Part shown: positions 17,818 through 26,325 of the stretch, in pieces
Numbering within the stretch: position 1 is the stretch's first letter
Layout of the letters: every line of letters starts with the position of its first letter
NCBI RefSeq assembly: GCF_014779555.2
Contig: NZ_CP094357.1
Location: 124,001-188,000 of the forward strand
DNA: 64,000 nucleotides
Source: Lysobacter capsici
Lineage (GTDB): Bacteria > Pseudomonadota > Gammaproteobacteria > Xanthomonadales > Xanthomonadaceae
Direction of reading: 5' to 3'
Translations under genes and position numbers: made by a program
The notes under the pieces: generated by a model
The model's database searches: none
Told to the model about the DNA's origin: nothing
The model's input: only the letters and a program-made list of their open reading frames with translations

Positions 17818-17965
17818 CAAATCCCCCCTGCCCCCCTTTTTTAAAGGGGGGGGGAACAGCACGGGAGGATCTGGTCGAAATCGAAGCGACGTCACCCACA
17901 CGACCTGAAATAACCCTTCTGGGGATTCCCCCCTTTGAAAAAGGGGGGCAGGGGGGATTTGCTCC
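17818..17965. repeat. Inverted pair of CCCCCTTT/AAAGGGGG palindromes
   Basis: A forward copy (AAATCCCCCCTGCCCC... at about 17818-17856) and an inverted copy (about 17926-17965, ending GGGGGGATTTGCTCCTG) form a composite element. It lies in the 433-base gap between the 82-residue gene and the convergent indolepyruvate oxidoreductase gene. Each half contains its own CCCCTTT...AAAGGGG hairpin. At least eight other sites in the window carry this family. The rest of the gap (17594-17817) shows nothing recognisable. Confidence 0.8.
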
Positions 17966-17980
17966 TGCCCTTAGCCCATA

Positions 17981-18010
17981 AAAAAACCCCGCTTTCGCGG
18001 GGCTTTTTAT
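17981..18010. terminator. Rho-independent terminator between convergent genes
   Basis: CCCCGC (17987-17992) pairs with GCGGGG (17997-18002) around TTTC, flanked by AAAAAA before and CTTTTT after, so it works on both strands. It lies 17 bases past the minus-strand oxidoreductase stop and should end that gene's transcript. Confidence 0.85.
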
Positions 18011-18026
18011 TTCAACCAAGCAACCC

Positions 18027-21000
18027 TCAAGCCGCCTGCACGATCCGCAGCGGATTGCGGTATTCCTTCAGCAACTCCGCCTCACGCGCCTTGGCCTTGT
18101 GCAGGTGCTCTTCCTTGACGTGGCCGTAGCCGCGGATGTGCTCGGGGATGCCGGCGATCTCGGCGGCCAGGTCGACGTTGCCGCCGTCCAGGGTCGGCAG
18201 CAGGTCGCTGATGGTCTGCTCGTAGTCGGCGATCAGCTGGCGCTCCATCTTGCGTTCTTCGGTGTAGCCGAAGATGTCGAAGGTGCCGCCGCGCAGCTTG
18301 CGCAGTTTCGCCATCCACTTGAACGCGGTGAACACCCACGGGCCGAATTCCTGCTTGATCAGGCGGCCTTGCGCGTCCTTCTTGGCCAGCAGCGGCGGCG
18401 CGAGGTGGAACTTGAGCTTGTAGTCGCCCTCGAACTGCTGCTCCAGCTTGCGCTGGAAATCGCCGCTGGTGTACAGGCGCGCGACTTCGTACTCGTCCTT
18501 GTACGCCATCAGCTTGAACGAATAGCGCGCGACCGCCTCGGCCAGATCGGTCGAACCCGGCGCCTTGGCCTGCTCGGCGCTGCGCACCTTGGCGACGAAG
18601 TCCGAGTAACGCTTGGCGTAGGCGGCGTCCTGATACTCGGTCAGGAACGCGACGCGGCGCGCGATCAGTTCATCGAGCGAACGCGACAGGCGCAGGTCGT
18701 CGAGCGGCAGGAAGGCGACATTGTCGCTGTCGGCTTGCGACGGCACATGACGCAGTTCGTCTTCGTTGCGAGTCGCGCGCGGCGCCGAGGTGGCGCCCCA
18801 TTCGTTGCCTTCCCATTCGCCCGGCGCCAGATGCGGCAGGTCGCGCGGGGTGGCTTCGGCCGCGGTCGGCACCTTGCGGGTCACGCCGGCGGCTTCGGCG
18901 ACCGATTGCGGATCGATCGCGGCCAGGCGGCCCCAGGCGAACGCGGTCTTGTTCATTTCGATCGCCGCGCCGTTGAGCTCGACCGCGCGCATCAGCGCAT
19001 CGAAAGTGATCGGCACCAGCGCGCGCTGCCAGGCGTAGCCCAGGATGAACAGGTTGGTCGCGATCGCATCGCCGAGCAGCGCGGTGGCGAGCTGGGTCGC
19101 ATCGACGATCAGCGGATCCTGGCCGCCGAGCGCCTGCTTGATCGCGGCGACGATGTCGGTCGCCGGGAACTGCATGTCCGGACGGGTGGTGAACGTGCCC
19201 GGCATTGCTTCGTAGCTGTTGAGAACGACCTGGCTGCGGCCGGCGCGCACCTTCGACAAAGCCCAGTAATCGTTGACCACGACCATGTCGCAGCCGAGCA
19301 CGAGGTCGGCCTCGCCCGCGGCGATGCGCACCGCGTGGATGTCGTTCGGCGTCTTCGCGATGCGGATGTGGGTGGTGACCGCGCCGCCCTTCTGGGCCAG
19401 ACCGGTCTGGTCGAGCACGCTGGCGCCCTTGCCTTCCAGGTGTCCGGCCATGCCGAGCAGCGCGCCGATGGTGACCACGCCGGTGCCGCCGACGCCGGTG
19501 ATCAGGATGTTCCACGGCGTGTCGAGCGAGGGCAGCGTCGGCATCGGCAGATCGGCGAGGCGATCCTTGGCCGAGCCCTTCTTCTTGCGCACACCGCCGC
19601 CTTCGACGGTGACGAAGCTCGGGCAGAACCCGTTCACGCAGGAATAGTCTTTATTGCAGTTGGACTGGTCGATCTCGCGCTTGCGGCCGAACTCGGTTTC
19701 CTTCGGCAGCACCGACACGCAGAACGATTTCTTGCCGCAATCGCCGCAGCCTTCGCACACCAGCGTGTTGACCATGACGCGCTTTTGCGGATCGACCATC
19801 TTGCCGCGCTTGCGGCGGCGACGCTTCTCGGTCGCGCAGGTCTGATCGAAGATCAGCACGCTGGTGCCCTTCACTTCGCGCAGGCGCTTTTGCACCGCGT
19901 CGAGTTCGGAGCGGTCGTAGAACTCCATGTCGCTCGGGAAGATTTCGCGCTTGTTCCACTTGCCGATGTCGTCGGACAGCAACACGATCGTGTGCACGCC
20001 TTCCGAACGCACCTGATGCGCGATCTGCGGCACCGACAAGGTCCCGTCGACCGGCTGGCCGCCGGTCATCGCGACCGCGTCGTTGTAGAGAATCTTGTAG
20101 GTGATGTTGACGCCGGTCGCGACCGACTGGCGGATCGCCAGCGAACCGCTGTGGAAATAGGTGCCGTCGCCGAGGTTCTGGAACACGTGCTGGGTTTCGG
20201 TGAACGCCGCCTGCCCCGACCAGGTGACGCCTTCGCCGCCCATGTGGGTGAAGGTGTTGGTGTCGCGGTCCATCCAGGTCACCATGTAATGGCAACCGAT
20301 GCCGCCGAGCGCGCGCGAGCCTTCCGGCACCACGGTCGAGGTGTTGTGCGGACAGCCCGAGCAGTAATGCGGCACGCGCGGGAACGCGGCGCGCGGCAGG
20401 GCGAGTTCGCTTTCCTTTTCCTCCATCCAGCGCAGCACGTCGCGGATGTGCTCGCTGTCGTGGAAGCGCTGGATGCGACGCGCGATCACGCCGGCGATGC
20501 GCGCCGGGGTCAGCTCGCCGGTCGAGGGCAGAATCCACTCGCCGCTTTCGTCGTACTTGCCGACGATCGACGGACGACGCTCGCCGTCCCAGTTGTACAT
20601 CGACTCCTTCATCTGGCTTTCGATGAAGGCATGCTTTTCCTCGACCACCAGGATGTCGTCCAGGCCGCGCGCGAACGCGCGCAGGCCGACCGGTTCCAGC
20701 GGCCAGGTCATGCCGACCTTGTACACGCGGATGCCCAGGTCCGAGCACGCGCGCTGATCCAGGCCCAGATACTCCAGCGCCTGCAGCACATCGAGGTAGC
20801 TCTTGCCGGTGGTGATGATGCCCAGGCGCGCGTTCGGCGAATCGATGACGATGCGATCGATCTTGTTGGCCCGTGCGAACGCCTGCGCGGCCTTGACCGC
20901 GTACTGGTGCAGGCGCATTTCCTGATCCATCGGCGGATCGGGCCAACGGATGCTCAGGCCGCCCGGCGGCAGAACGAAATCGTCGGGGGTGATGATGTTC

Positions 21001-21716
21001 AGCGCGAGCGGATTCACGTCGACCGACGCCGAGGATTCAACCGTCTCGGCGATGGTCTTGAAGCCGACCCAGCGGCCGGTGTAACGCGACATCGCCCAGC
21101 CGATCAGGCCCATGTCGAGGATGTCCTGGACGCCGGCCGGGTTGAGGATCGGCATCATCGCGCTGGTGAACTCGCCCTCCGAGCCATGCGGCAGGGTCGA
21201 GGAGCGGCAGGCGTGGTCGTCGGCGGCCAGCGCCAGCACGCCACCGTACTTGCTGGTGCCGGCGGCGTTGGCGTGCTTGAGCACGTCGCCGGTGCGGTCC
21301 ACGCCCGGGCCCTTGCCGTACCACATGCCGTACACGCCTTCGACCTTGGCGCCCGGGAACAGATTGGTCTGCTGGGTGCCCCAGACCATGGTCGCGCCGA
21401 GGTCTTCGTTGAGGCCGGGGGTGAATTTCACCCCGGCCGCTTCCAGGTGCTTGCGCGCGCGCCACAGCTCCAGGTCGAACCCGCCCAGCGGCGAGCCGCG
21501 GTAGCCGGAGATGAAGCCGGCCGTGTTCAGGCCCGCGGCCTGGTCGCGCAGGCGCTGCATCAGCGGCAGGCGCACCAGCGCCTGCACGCCGGACAGGTAG
21601 ATGCGGCCTTCCTGACGGGTGTACTTGTGCTCCAGCCCGTAATCCGGGTCGAGGACGCTGTTGGTCAGGGAGGTATTCGCCGACGAGGGCGAGCTGAGTT
21701 CTGCGGTGCTGGTCAT
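18027..21716 (-). CDS. Indolepyruvate ferredoxin oxidoreductase, fused alpha/gamma-type single chain
   Basis: A 1229-residue thiamine-diphosphate and Fe-S enzyme that oxidatively decarboxylates aryl-pyruvates from aromatic amino acids to aryl-acetyl-CoA, reducing ferredoxin. The order is N-terminal pyrimidine-binding domain (about 40-400, with SGYRGSPLGG and the LAADDHACRSST box), TPP-binding domain (about 450-640, HYCSGCPHN and GGIGCHYMV), cysteine cluster region (about 665-720, CEGCGDCGKKSFC and CNKDYSCVNGFC), then the gamma-type domain (about 745-960, GVGGTGVVTIGALLG). A C-terminal tail of about 190 residues is specific to the proteobacterial single-chain form. Length is normal for this form. 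A strong terminator follows directly; the gene is monocistronic. Confidence 0.94.
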   Translation of the reverse strand: MTSTAELSSPSSANTSLTNSVLDPDYGLEHKYTRQEGRIYLSGVQALVRLPLMQRLRDQAAGLNTAGFISGYRGSPLGGFDLELWRARKHLEAAGVKFTPGLNEDLGATMVWGTQQTNLFPGAKVEGVYGMWYGKGPGVDRTGDVLKHANAAGTSKYGGVLALAADDHACRSSTLPHGSEGEFTSAMMPILNPAGVQDILDMGLIGWAMSRYTGRWVGFKTIAETVESSASVDVNPLALNIITPDDFVLPPGGLSIRWPDPPMDQEMRLHQYAVKAAQAFARANKIDRIVIDSPNARLGIITTGKSYLDVLQALEYLGLDQRACSDLGIRVYKVGMTWPLEPVGLRAFARGLDDILVVEEKHAFIESQMKESMYNWDGERRPSIVGKYDESGEWILPSTGELTPARIAGVIARRIQRFHDSEHIRDVLRWMEEKESELALPRAAFPRVPHYCSGCPHNTSTVVPEGSRALGGIGCHYMVTWMDRDTNTFTHMGGEGVTWSGQAAFTETQHVFQNLGDGTYFHSGSLAIRQSVATGVNITYKILYNDAVAMTGGQPVDGTLSVPQIAHQVRSEGVHTIVLLSDDIGKWNKREIFPSDMEFYDRSELDAVQKRLREVKGTSVLIFDQTCATEKRRRRKRGKMVDPQKRVMVNTLVCEGCGDCGKKSFCVSVLPKETEFGRKREIDQSNCNKDYSCVNGFCPSFVTVEGGGVRKKKGSAKDRLADLPMPTLPSLDTPWNILITGVGGTGVVTIGALLGMAGHLEGKGASVLDQTGLAQKGGAVTTHIRIAKTPNDIHAVRIAAGEADLVLGCDMVVVNDYWALSKVRAGRSQVVLNSYEAMPGTFTTRPDMQFPATDIVAAIKQALGGQDPLIVDATQLATALLGDAIATNLFILGYAWQRALVPITFDALMRAVELNGAAIEMNKTAFAWGRLAAIDPQSVAEAAGVTRKVPTAAEATPRDLPHLAPGEWEGNEWGATSAPRATRNEDELRHVPSQADSDNVAFLPLDDLRLSRSLDELIARRVAFLTEYQDAAYAKRYSDFVAKVRSAEQAKAPGSTDLAEAVARYSFKLMAYKDEYEVARLYTSGDFQRKLEQQFEGDYKLKFHLAPPLLAKKDAQGRLIKQEFGPWVFTAFKWMAKLRKLRGGTFDIFGYTEERKMERQLIADYEQTISDLLPTLDGGNVDLAAEIAGIPEHIRGYGHVKEEHLHKAKAREAELLKEYRNPLRIVQAA

Positions 21717-22020
21717 GGCGGGCTCTCGCGGCGGTGCCGCGGGTTGGCTGGCGGGGGCGTTCGGCGGACGGTGCAGCGGCGGGCCGGGCCGGCGGTGGCG
21801 CGCCGGGGACCGAGCAAAGACTCGGAATTATAGCAATCGCGGGGATTGGGGCCGAAAGGCGGACCGGGTGTGCCGCGATGCGGGCGCCCTGGCTGCGGCC
21901 GACAGGGACGTGCGCTACCGTGTGGTCCGCAAGCGCGTGGCTCGGAACCGTGCGGCGGTCTGGTCGTAACACGGCGGCGCGGCGAGCGCATTGCCGCTGC
22001 ACACAAGCGAAGACAACACG
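21717..22020. other. Divergent promoter region, nothing else seen
   Basis: About 300 GC-rich bases between the indolepyruvate oxidoreductase gene and the small EF-Tu-like gene. No repeats of the families in this window and no further coding signal were found. Confidence 0.5.
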
Positions 22021-22374
22021 ATGCCGTCAGCCTCCAATCAACGCCCCGCCGATGCACGAGTGCTGTTCGAACTGCTCGCGCCGGAGCAGGGTGGGCGAAC
22101 GAACGCGGTCCTCAGCGGTTACTCGCCGGCCTATGCGGTGCGTGCGGACTACTGGACCTCGGTGCGGCATGAGTTCATCGATGCCGATACGGTCGAACCG
22201 GGCGCGCGGGCGCAGGCATTGGTCTGGTTCGTCACCCCCGAGGTCTATCCGGGCAGTGTGTGGCCCGGTCGCGTGTTCGACGTGGCCGAAGGCGAGCGGC
22301 GCGTGGCGACCGCGACCGTTGTCGAGGTCTTCAATGCGGTGTTGGCGCGGGGTTCCGCGTCGGCGCAGCGATAG
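22021..22374 (+). CDS. Stand-alone EF-Tu C-terminal-domain-like protein
   Basis: A 117-residue soluble protein resembling the beta-barrel domain III of elongation factor Tu, without any GTPase domain. Support comes from the phrase order EQGGRTNAVLSGYSPAYAVRAD (about 20-42), which parallels the EF-Tu EEGGRHTPFFxGYRPQFY stretch, and VFDVAEGERRVATATVVEV (about 83-101), which parallels its closing strands (FAIREGGRTVGAGVV). Such single-domain proteins are scattered in bacteria and their role is unknown. ATG 22021; the frame extends ten codons upstream without support. Fold assignment is by eye. Confidence 0.65.
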   Translation: MPSASNQRPADARVLFELLAPEQGGRTNAVLSGYSPAYAVRADYWTSVRHEFIDADTVEPGARAQALVWFVTPEVYPGSVWPGRVFDVAEGERRVATATVVEVFNAVLARGSASAQR

Positions 22375-22459
22375 CTCGCGACGCGGCGACGCGGCGTTTT
22401 TTGCCGGTTCGTTGCGGCCGAGCCTTGTCCGTAGCCGTCGCCTGATTCGAGCCGGTCAT

Positions 22460-22483
22460 GTCTCGCCCGATTCGGGGCGAGAC
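22460..22483. terminator. Perfect hairpin between convergent genes
   Basis: GTCTCGCCC (22460-22468) pairs with GGGCGAGAC (22475-22483). No T-run follows, so termination strength is uncertain, but it sits between the convergent 117-residue and 476-residue genes. Confidence 0.35.
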
Positions 22484-22527
22484 CCGCCGGCTCCGATCCA
22501 CCGCGCCGGCGTTTCCGCCGACGCCAT

Positions 22528-23958
22528 CTAGCCGATCGAGCGCGCTCCGCGCGACGGCGCATCCGGCTGCACCGCTTGTTGAGTCTCGGGCGCTTGCGCC
22601 GCCTGCTGCTCCTGGCGATCGACGGCGGCCACCGCCTGCCGGCGCATCTCCTGACCCGCGGGCAAGTTGCGCGCTGCGTCCAGGGCGTTGCGGTCGCCGG
22701 TCATCAATCCATGGATCAGCGCGTTCGGGTCGTCGGTGGCCGATGCGGTACGCGGGCCCGTCGGCGCGCGACCCTCGACAGGCGTCGACGGCTCCACCGC
22801 GCTGCGGCGGTCGGGCAGGTGATCCCTGGACGGGGCCGGCGAGCGCGAGCCGCCGCCGAACGGGAAGGTCAGATCGAACCCGATATAGCCCTGCGGCCGT
22901 CCGTCGGTCACCGAACCGCCCGCGCGCACGCTGAAAGGGCTGTCGGGCATCCGATAGCGGAAGTCGGCGCCGGCGGTGAACGAGTCGCGTCCGCTCAGGT
23001 CGCGCTCGAACCGGGCCTGGCCGGTCGCGGTGAAGCCCGGCGCGAGGGTGGCCGAAACCGTGGGGCCGTAGCTGTGCGCATCGCCCGGCCCGACCGAGCC
23101 GGCCAGGCCCACGCGCAGCCAGTCGTTGGTTCCCAGCGGCGCGTTGGCGGCGCCTTCGATCCGGGTGCCCTGCGGACTGAGCACGACCGCTCCGTTGAGA
23201 TTGAAGCCCTGCGGCCCGCCGGTGTAGGCGGCGTTGAAGCGGGTGGTGTCGGTCGCGCCGTTGTAGTTCACGCCGGCGCTGAGCGAAGCCCCGCCGCCGA
23301 GGTCGCGCGCGGCGCCCAGCGATGCGCTGGCCCCGGCCGGCGATTGCGCGTACTGCACGGTCCACTGGTTCACCCCGAGCTGCAGGCTGCCGAAGCCGGT
23401 GTAGGTCTGGGTCTGCAGGTTGCCGGCCACGCCCAGCGACAAGGTGTCGACGCCGTTGGTCTGGCTGCCGGCGACCACGAAGCCGTTCTGGTTGCCGCCG
23501 ATGGCCAGGTTGAAGGGGCCGGTACTGCCACCCGCGAACCCCGACACCGCGCCGGTACGCGGATCGGTGAGAGTGGCGCCGATCGAGGTCACGCTGCCGT
23601 CCGCGCCGGCGATCGTCTGCCGCTGAAAGTGCCCGAGCAGCGGGATGTTGCCCGACCAGGTGATCCCCGATCCTTCCGACCGTCCGGGCAGGGTGACCGG
23701 CGCCGTCAATCCGGCCGCCCCCAGGCCCGGGCCGAGCACGCTCAGCGGATCTTGCGAGGGCGGTATCCGGAAACCCGGCACCGTGCCCGGTGGCGACGCC
23801 GGCGGCAGCGGCCAAGGCCCGGTCGCGGACATGTCCGGCCACTGCGGCTGCGGTAATGGAATGCCGAATGGCTGCAGGCGCACGTCCGGCGGTGGCGGGG
23901 TCGGTGTACCGCTCGGCGGCGGTGTCTGTCCATTGCTGGGACCGGTGGGCTCAGCCAT
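22528..23958 (-). CDS. Proline-rich/glycine-rich beta-barrel-like protein of unknown function
   Basis: A 476-residue protein not recognised as any family. Three parts are visible. Residues 1-75 are Pro-rich and disordered (PPPSGTPTPPPP). Residues about 90-365 are a run of short alternating strands separated by Gly/Asn/Asp turns (TGFGSLQLGV, ASLSAGVNYNG, FTATGQARFERD, RAGGSVTDGRPQGYIGFDL), ending in aromatic TFPFGG, as in outer-membrane barrels. Residues about 390-476 are charged and helical with a Gln-rich tail (RQEQQAAQAPETQQ). There is no signal peptide, which is odd for a barrel. Porin-like fold, secreted substrate or toxin are all possible. Divergent from the macrodomain gene. Confidence 0.7.
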   Translation of the reverse strand: MAEPTGPSNGQTPPPSGTPTPPPPDVRLQPFGIPLPQPQWPDMSATGPWPLPPASPPGTVPGFRIPPSQDPLSVLGPGLGAAGLTAPVTLPGRSEGSGITWSGNIPLLGHFQRQTIAGADGSVTSIGATLTDPRTGAVSGFAGGSTGPFNLAIGGNQNGFVVAGSQTNGVDTLSLGVAGNLQTQTYTGFGSLQLGVNQWTVQYAQSPAGASASLGAARDLGGGASLSAGVNYNGATDTTRFNAAYTGGPQGFNLNGAVVLSPQGTRIEGAANAPLGTNDWLRVGLAGSVGPGDAHSYGPTVSATLAPGFTATGQARFERDLSGRDSFTAGADFRYRMPDSPFSVRAGGSVTDGRPQGYIGFDLTFPFGGGSRSPAPSRDHLPDRRSAVEPSTPVEGRAPTGPRTASATDDPNALIHGLMTGDRNALDAARNLPAGQEMRRQAVAAVDRQEQQAAQAPETQQAVQPDAPSRGARSIG

Positions 23959-24160
23959 CGTGCATCTCCGTTTGCTAGACCGTATGCGTACTGTGCTATC
24001 AGCGGCGCCGACAGGTATAAAAGTTGTGTGAAATGGACGGATTTTCAGGATGAAAGGCGATCGTGGCCGGGTCCGTTCCGCGCCGTCACCGCGCCTGTTT
24101 CACCGACGCTTGGTTCGACCGATGCGGCGTCCGCCCACCCATGCCAGGAACACAATCCAC

Positions 24161-24751
24161 ATGCACCTGATGCTGCACCTGCGCACGCTCGACCCCGGCA
24201 TGGCCGAGGCGTGGCGGGCGGTTTTCAGCGAATCCGAAGCGACGGTCGAGGTCGGCGACATCCTCGACGCACCGGCCGACGCGATCCTGAGCCCGGCCAA
24301 CAGTTTCGGCTTCATGGACGGCGGCATCGACCTGCTGTATTCGCGCTACTTCGGCTGGGAGCTGCAGGACGCGGTGCAGGCGCGAATACGCGCCGAACAT
24401 GGCGGCGAACTGCCGGTCGGCCAGGCGATCGTGGTCGCGACCGGTCACCCGAAGTTCCCGTTCCTGGTCAGCGCGCCGACCATGCGCGTACCGATGCCGG
24501 TGGACCGCACGGTCCATGTCTATCTGGCCTTCCGCGCCGCGCTGATCGCGATCGACGCGCACAACCGCGGCCGAACCGACACGATCGCGTCGCTGACCAG
24601 CCCCGCGCTCGGCGCCGGCATCGGCGCGATGCCGTTCGATCGCGTGGCGCGGCAGATGCGCGCGGCCTACGCCGATGTCGTGCTGGGCGACACCGACTGG
24701 CGCAACAGCGCGCGCGGGGTGTTGGCGCAGCATGCGGGGTTGATGCGGTGA
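24161..24751 (+). CDS. Macrodomain protein (ADP-ribose-binding-like)
   Basis: A 196-residue protein with the macrodomain fold, which binds or hydrolyses ADP-ribose derivatives. Family signatures: DAILSPANSFGFMDGGIDLLYSRYFG-like loop (about 43-68), where N and GG contact the ribose; ATGHPKFPFLVSAPTMRVP (about 103-121); and SPALGAGIGAMP (about 147-158), the phosphate loop. Start: ATG 24161, with AGGAA about 11 bases upstream; ATG 24170 is an alternative. Very similar phage- and plasmid-type macrodomain proteins occur stand-alone. No ADP-ribosyltransferase is next to it, so it is not an obvious toxin-antitoxin pair. Divergent from the barrel-like gene. Confidence 0.8.
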   Translation: MHLMLHLRTLDPGMAEAWRAVFSESEATVEVGDILDAPADAILSPANSFGFMDGGIDLLYSRYFGWELQDAVQARIRAEHGGELPVGQAIVVATGHPKFPFLVSAPTMRVPMPVDRTVHVYLAFRAALIAIDAHNRGRTDTIASLTSPALGAGIGAMPFDRVARQMRAAYADVVLGDTDWRNSARGVLAQHAGLMR

Positions 24752-24855
24752 TGCTGGCGGCGGATGTGCGGACAGGCCCGTTGCCATGGCGTCATTGGCT
24801 CGATCGCCATTGACGCGAATCGAAAAACAAGAATCCAACGCAAGGACGCACCCAC

Positions 24856-25599
24856 GTGGCGAAAAATCTGCACTGCTGGCGATGCAAGACGCTGATCCCG
24901 ATGCTCGACGAGCGCGAATGGGCGTTGATGTCGCCCGCGTTGAGCAAAACCATCGAGGACATCCAGGCCTATCGCAGGAAGACCGGCGCCAGCCTGTCGG
25001 AATGTCCGCCGCAGACCTCGGCATGCCATCTCTATGCCCGCCTGACCGGATTCGTCGAGACCAATCCCAACGCGATATGGCATCGCCGCGCCGCCGACTG
25101 CGGTCCATTCTGCCGACACTGCCGACGCCCGTTGCGCACGGCGCGCGCGAGTTTCTGCGCCGGCTGCGGAACAACGGTGGATCGAGAATCCGCCGTGGAT
25201 GACACGCCGAACTTATCGTGGTCGGTAGAACATGGCGTCGACGCGCGTGTGTTCGGCGCAAGCCATCATCAGGTGTTGGCGGCGGTGAGCCAGGCGATCG
25301 GTCCGCTGATCGCGCAGACCCGCGACGCGGGCGATCCTCACACCTATCTATGCGCCGACGCGCATGTATCGGTCGTCACGCTGGAAGGCGCGCAGATCGG
25401 CGTGAGTGTCTATCGATCCGGACGCTGGGCTAGGTCGGCGGATTTCGGCCGTTTTCTGGCCCAGACGCTGGTCTGCCGGGTGTATTGCGATGGCGGCGAT
25501 GAGGCGCCGACGGTCAGCGACGGGTATAAGTTGCTGGAGATCGAAGGCGGGCAGGAGCGTTGGGCCATGCAGGTTCCAAAATCGGAGGCGCAGGCATGA
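24856..25599 (+). CDS. Zinc-ribbon protein of unknown function
   Basis: A 247-residue soluble protein with two cysteine knuckles: CWRC at residues 7-10, and CRHC...CAGC at about 86-105, the latter the shape of a zinc ribbon. Between them lies a helical segment (LDEREWALMSPALSKTIEDIQAYR). The C-terminal half (about 125-235) is an alpha/beta domain of unknown fold. Start is GTG 24856, directly before AKNLHCWRC. It is coupled to the next gene by an ATGA overlap. The cysteine arrangement suggests metal binding or protein contact in the cytosol; no function can be assigned. Confidence 0.75.
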   Translation: MAKNLHCWRCKTLIPMLDEREWALMSPALSKTIEDIQAYRRKTGASLSECPPQTSACHLYARLTGFVETNPNAIWHRRAADCGPFCRHCRRPLRTARASFCAGCGTTVDRESAVDDTPNLSWSVEHGVDARVFGASHHQVLAAVSQAIGPLIAQTRDAGDPHTYLCADAHVSVVTLEGAQIGVSVYRSGRWARSADFGRFLAQTLVCRVYCDGGDEAPTVSDGYKLLEIEGGQERWAMQVPKSEAQA

Positions 25600-26165
25600 G
25601 CGCGACGACGCCTTCCAACATGCGCGCGCCGCGATGCGGTTTGCTCGCGATGCTGCTGTTTCTTTGCGCGATCAGCGCGGCAAGGACATCGGGTGGAGAC
25701 GCCGATCTGCCCGCGGGCTGGCGCCTGCCCACCGATAAAGAATCGAGTGATCCCGCGCGCGAGGATTCGCGCTCGCGCTATACCGAAGTCCGCGCCGACT
25801 TCAATGGCGATGGCGTCGAAGATCTCGGCCGGATGCTCAAAACCCGTACTGGCGGCGGCGAAGCCTTGTGGGTCCGACTGTCGCAAGCCCGCCAGGGCCC
25901 GGCCTGGATCAAGCTGGACGAAATCCCCCGCAGTGAGCGCGGCAGTGCGGACCTGATCATGGCCATCGACACCGTCAAGCCGGGACTGATCGCCTACGCC
26001 TGCTTCGACATGGCGCCCGATTGCAACTTCGGCGCCGATGCGCAGCGTCCGAAGCTGCGCCTTGCCGATGCAAGCCTGCTGTACTTCAGGCCCGAAAGCG
26101 CTGCCTCGTTGTTTTTCTGGAGCAACAAGCATCGCAAGTTCATGCGGGTCTGGCTCAGCGATTGA
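25596..26165 (+). CDS. Secreted protein with an EF-hand-like loop
   Basis: A 189-residue exported protein. The signal peptide spans about residues 1-32 (RAPRCGLLAMLLFLCAISAA). The mature part begins with a Ca2+-loop-like motif in DFNGDGVEDLGRML (about 68-81), the FG-GAP/dockerin-type DxNxDGxxD pattern. It contains a Cys pair (YACFDMAPDC) that could form a disulphide. Its ATG overlaps the stop of the zinc-ribbon gene by four bases, so the two are co-expressed although one is cytosolic and one exported. Function unknown. Confidence 0.7.
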   Translation: MSATTPSNMRAPRCGLLAMLLFLCAISAARTSGGDADLPAGWRLPTDKESSDPAREDSRSRYTEVRADFNGDGVEDLGRMLKTRTGGGEALWVRLSQARQGPAWIKLDEIPRSERGSADLIMAIDTVKPGLIAYACFDMAPDCNFGADAQRPKLRLADASLLYFRPESAASLFFWSNKHRKFMRVWLSD

Positions 26166-26325
26166 TTCGCGAAGCGGCACTGCATCGGCGCCCGGCCCCC
26201 CCGCACACGCCAAGCACGGACAAATGCCGCGGCGGCGGAACGCTGATACTGCGGAGCGGACGCGCTACGCGGGCCGTCGTCGTTTCGTTCGCGGTGGATC
26301 ATCCGCCGCAGGCTGGGGAGCCGTC

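Noticed and set aside
18099-21833. A 1244-residue open frame antisense to the indolepyruvate oxidoreductase gene, and similar long antisense frames over mnmG (3182-5194), opgD (5421-7085) and the M61 peptidase (10448-12805)
   Set aside because: They are Ala/Arg/Gly/His-rich mirror frames typical of high-G+C coding DNA, have no recognisable domain, and lie exactly opposite well-identified genes.
24161-24751. Macrodomain gene as half of a DarTG-like toxin-antitoxin pair
   Set aside because: No ADP-ribosyltransferase-like gene lies on either side; the neighbours are a divergent barrel-like gene and a zinc-ribbon gene.
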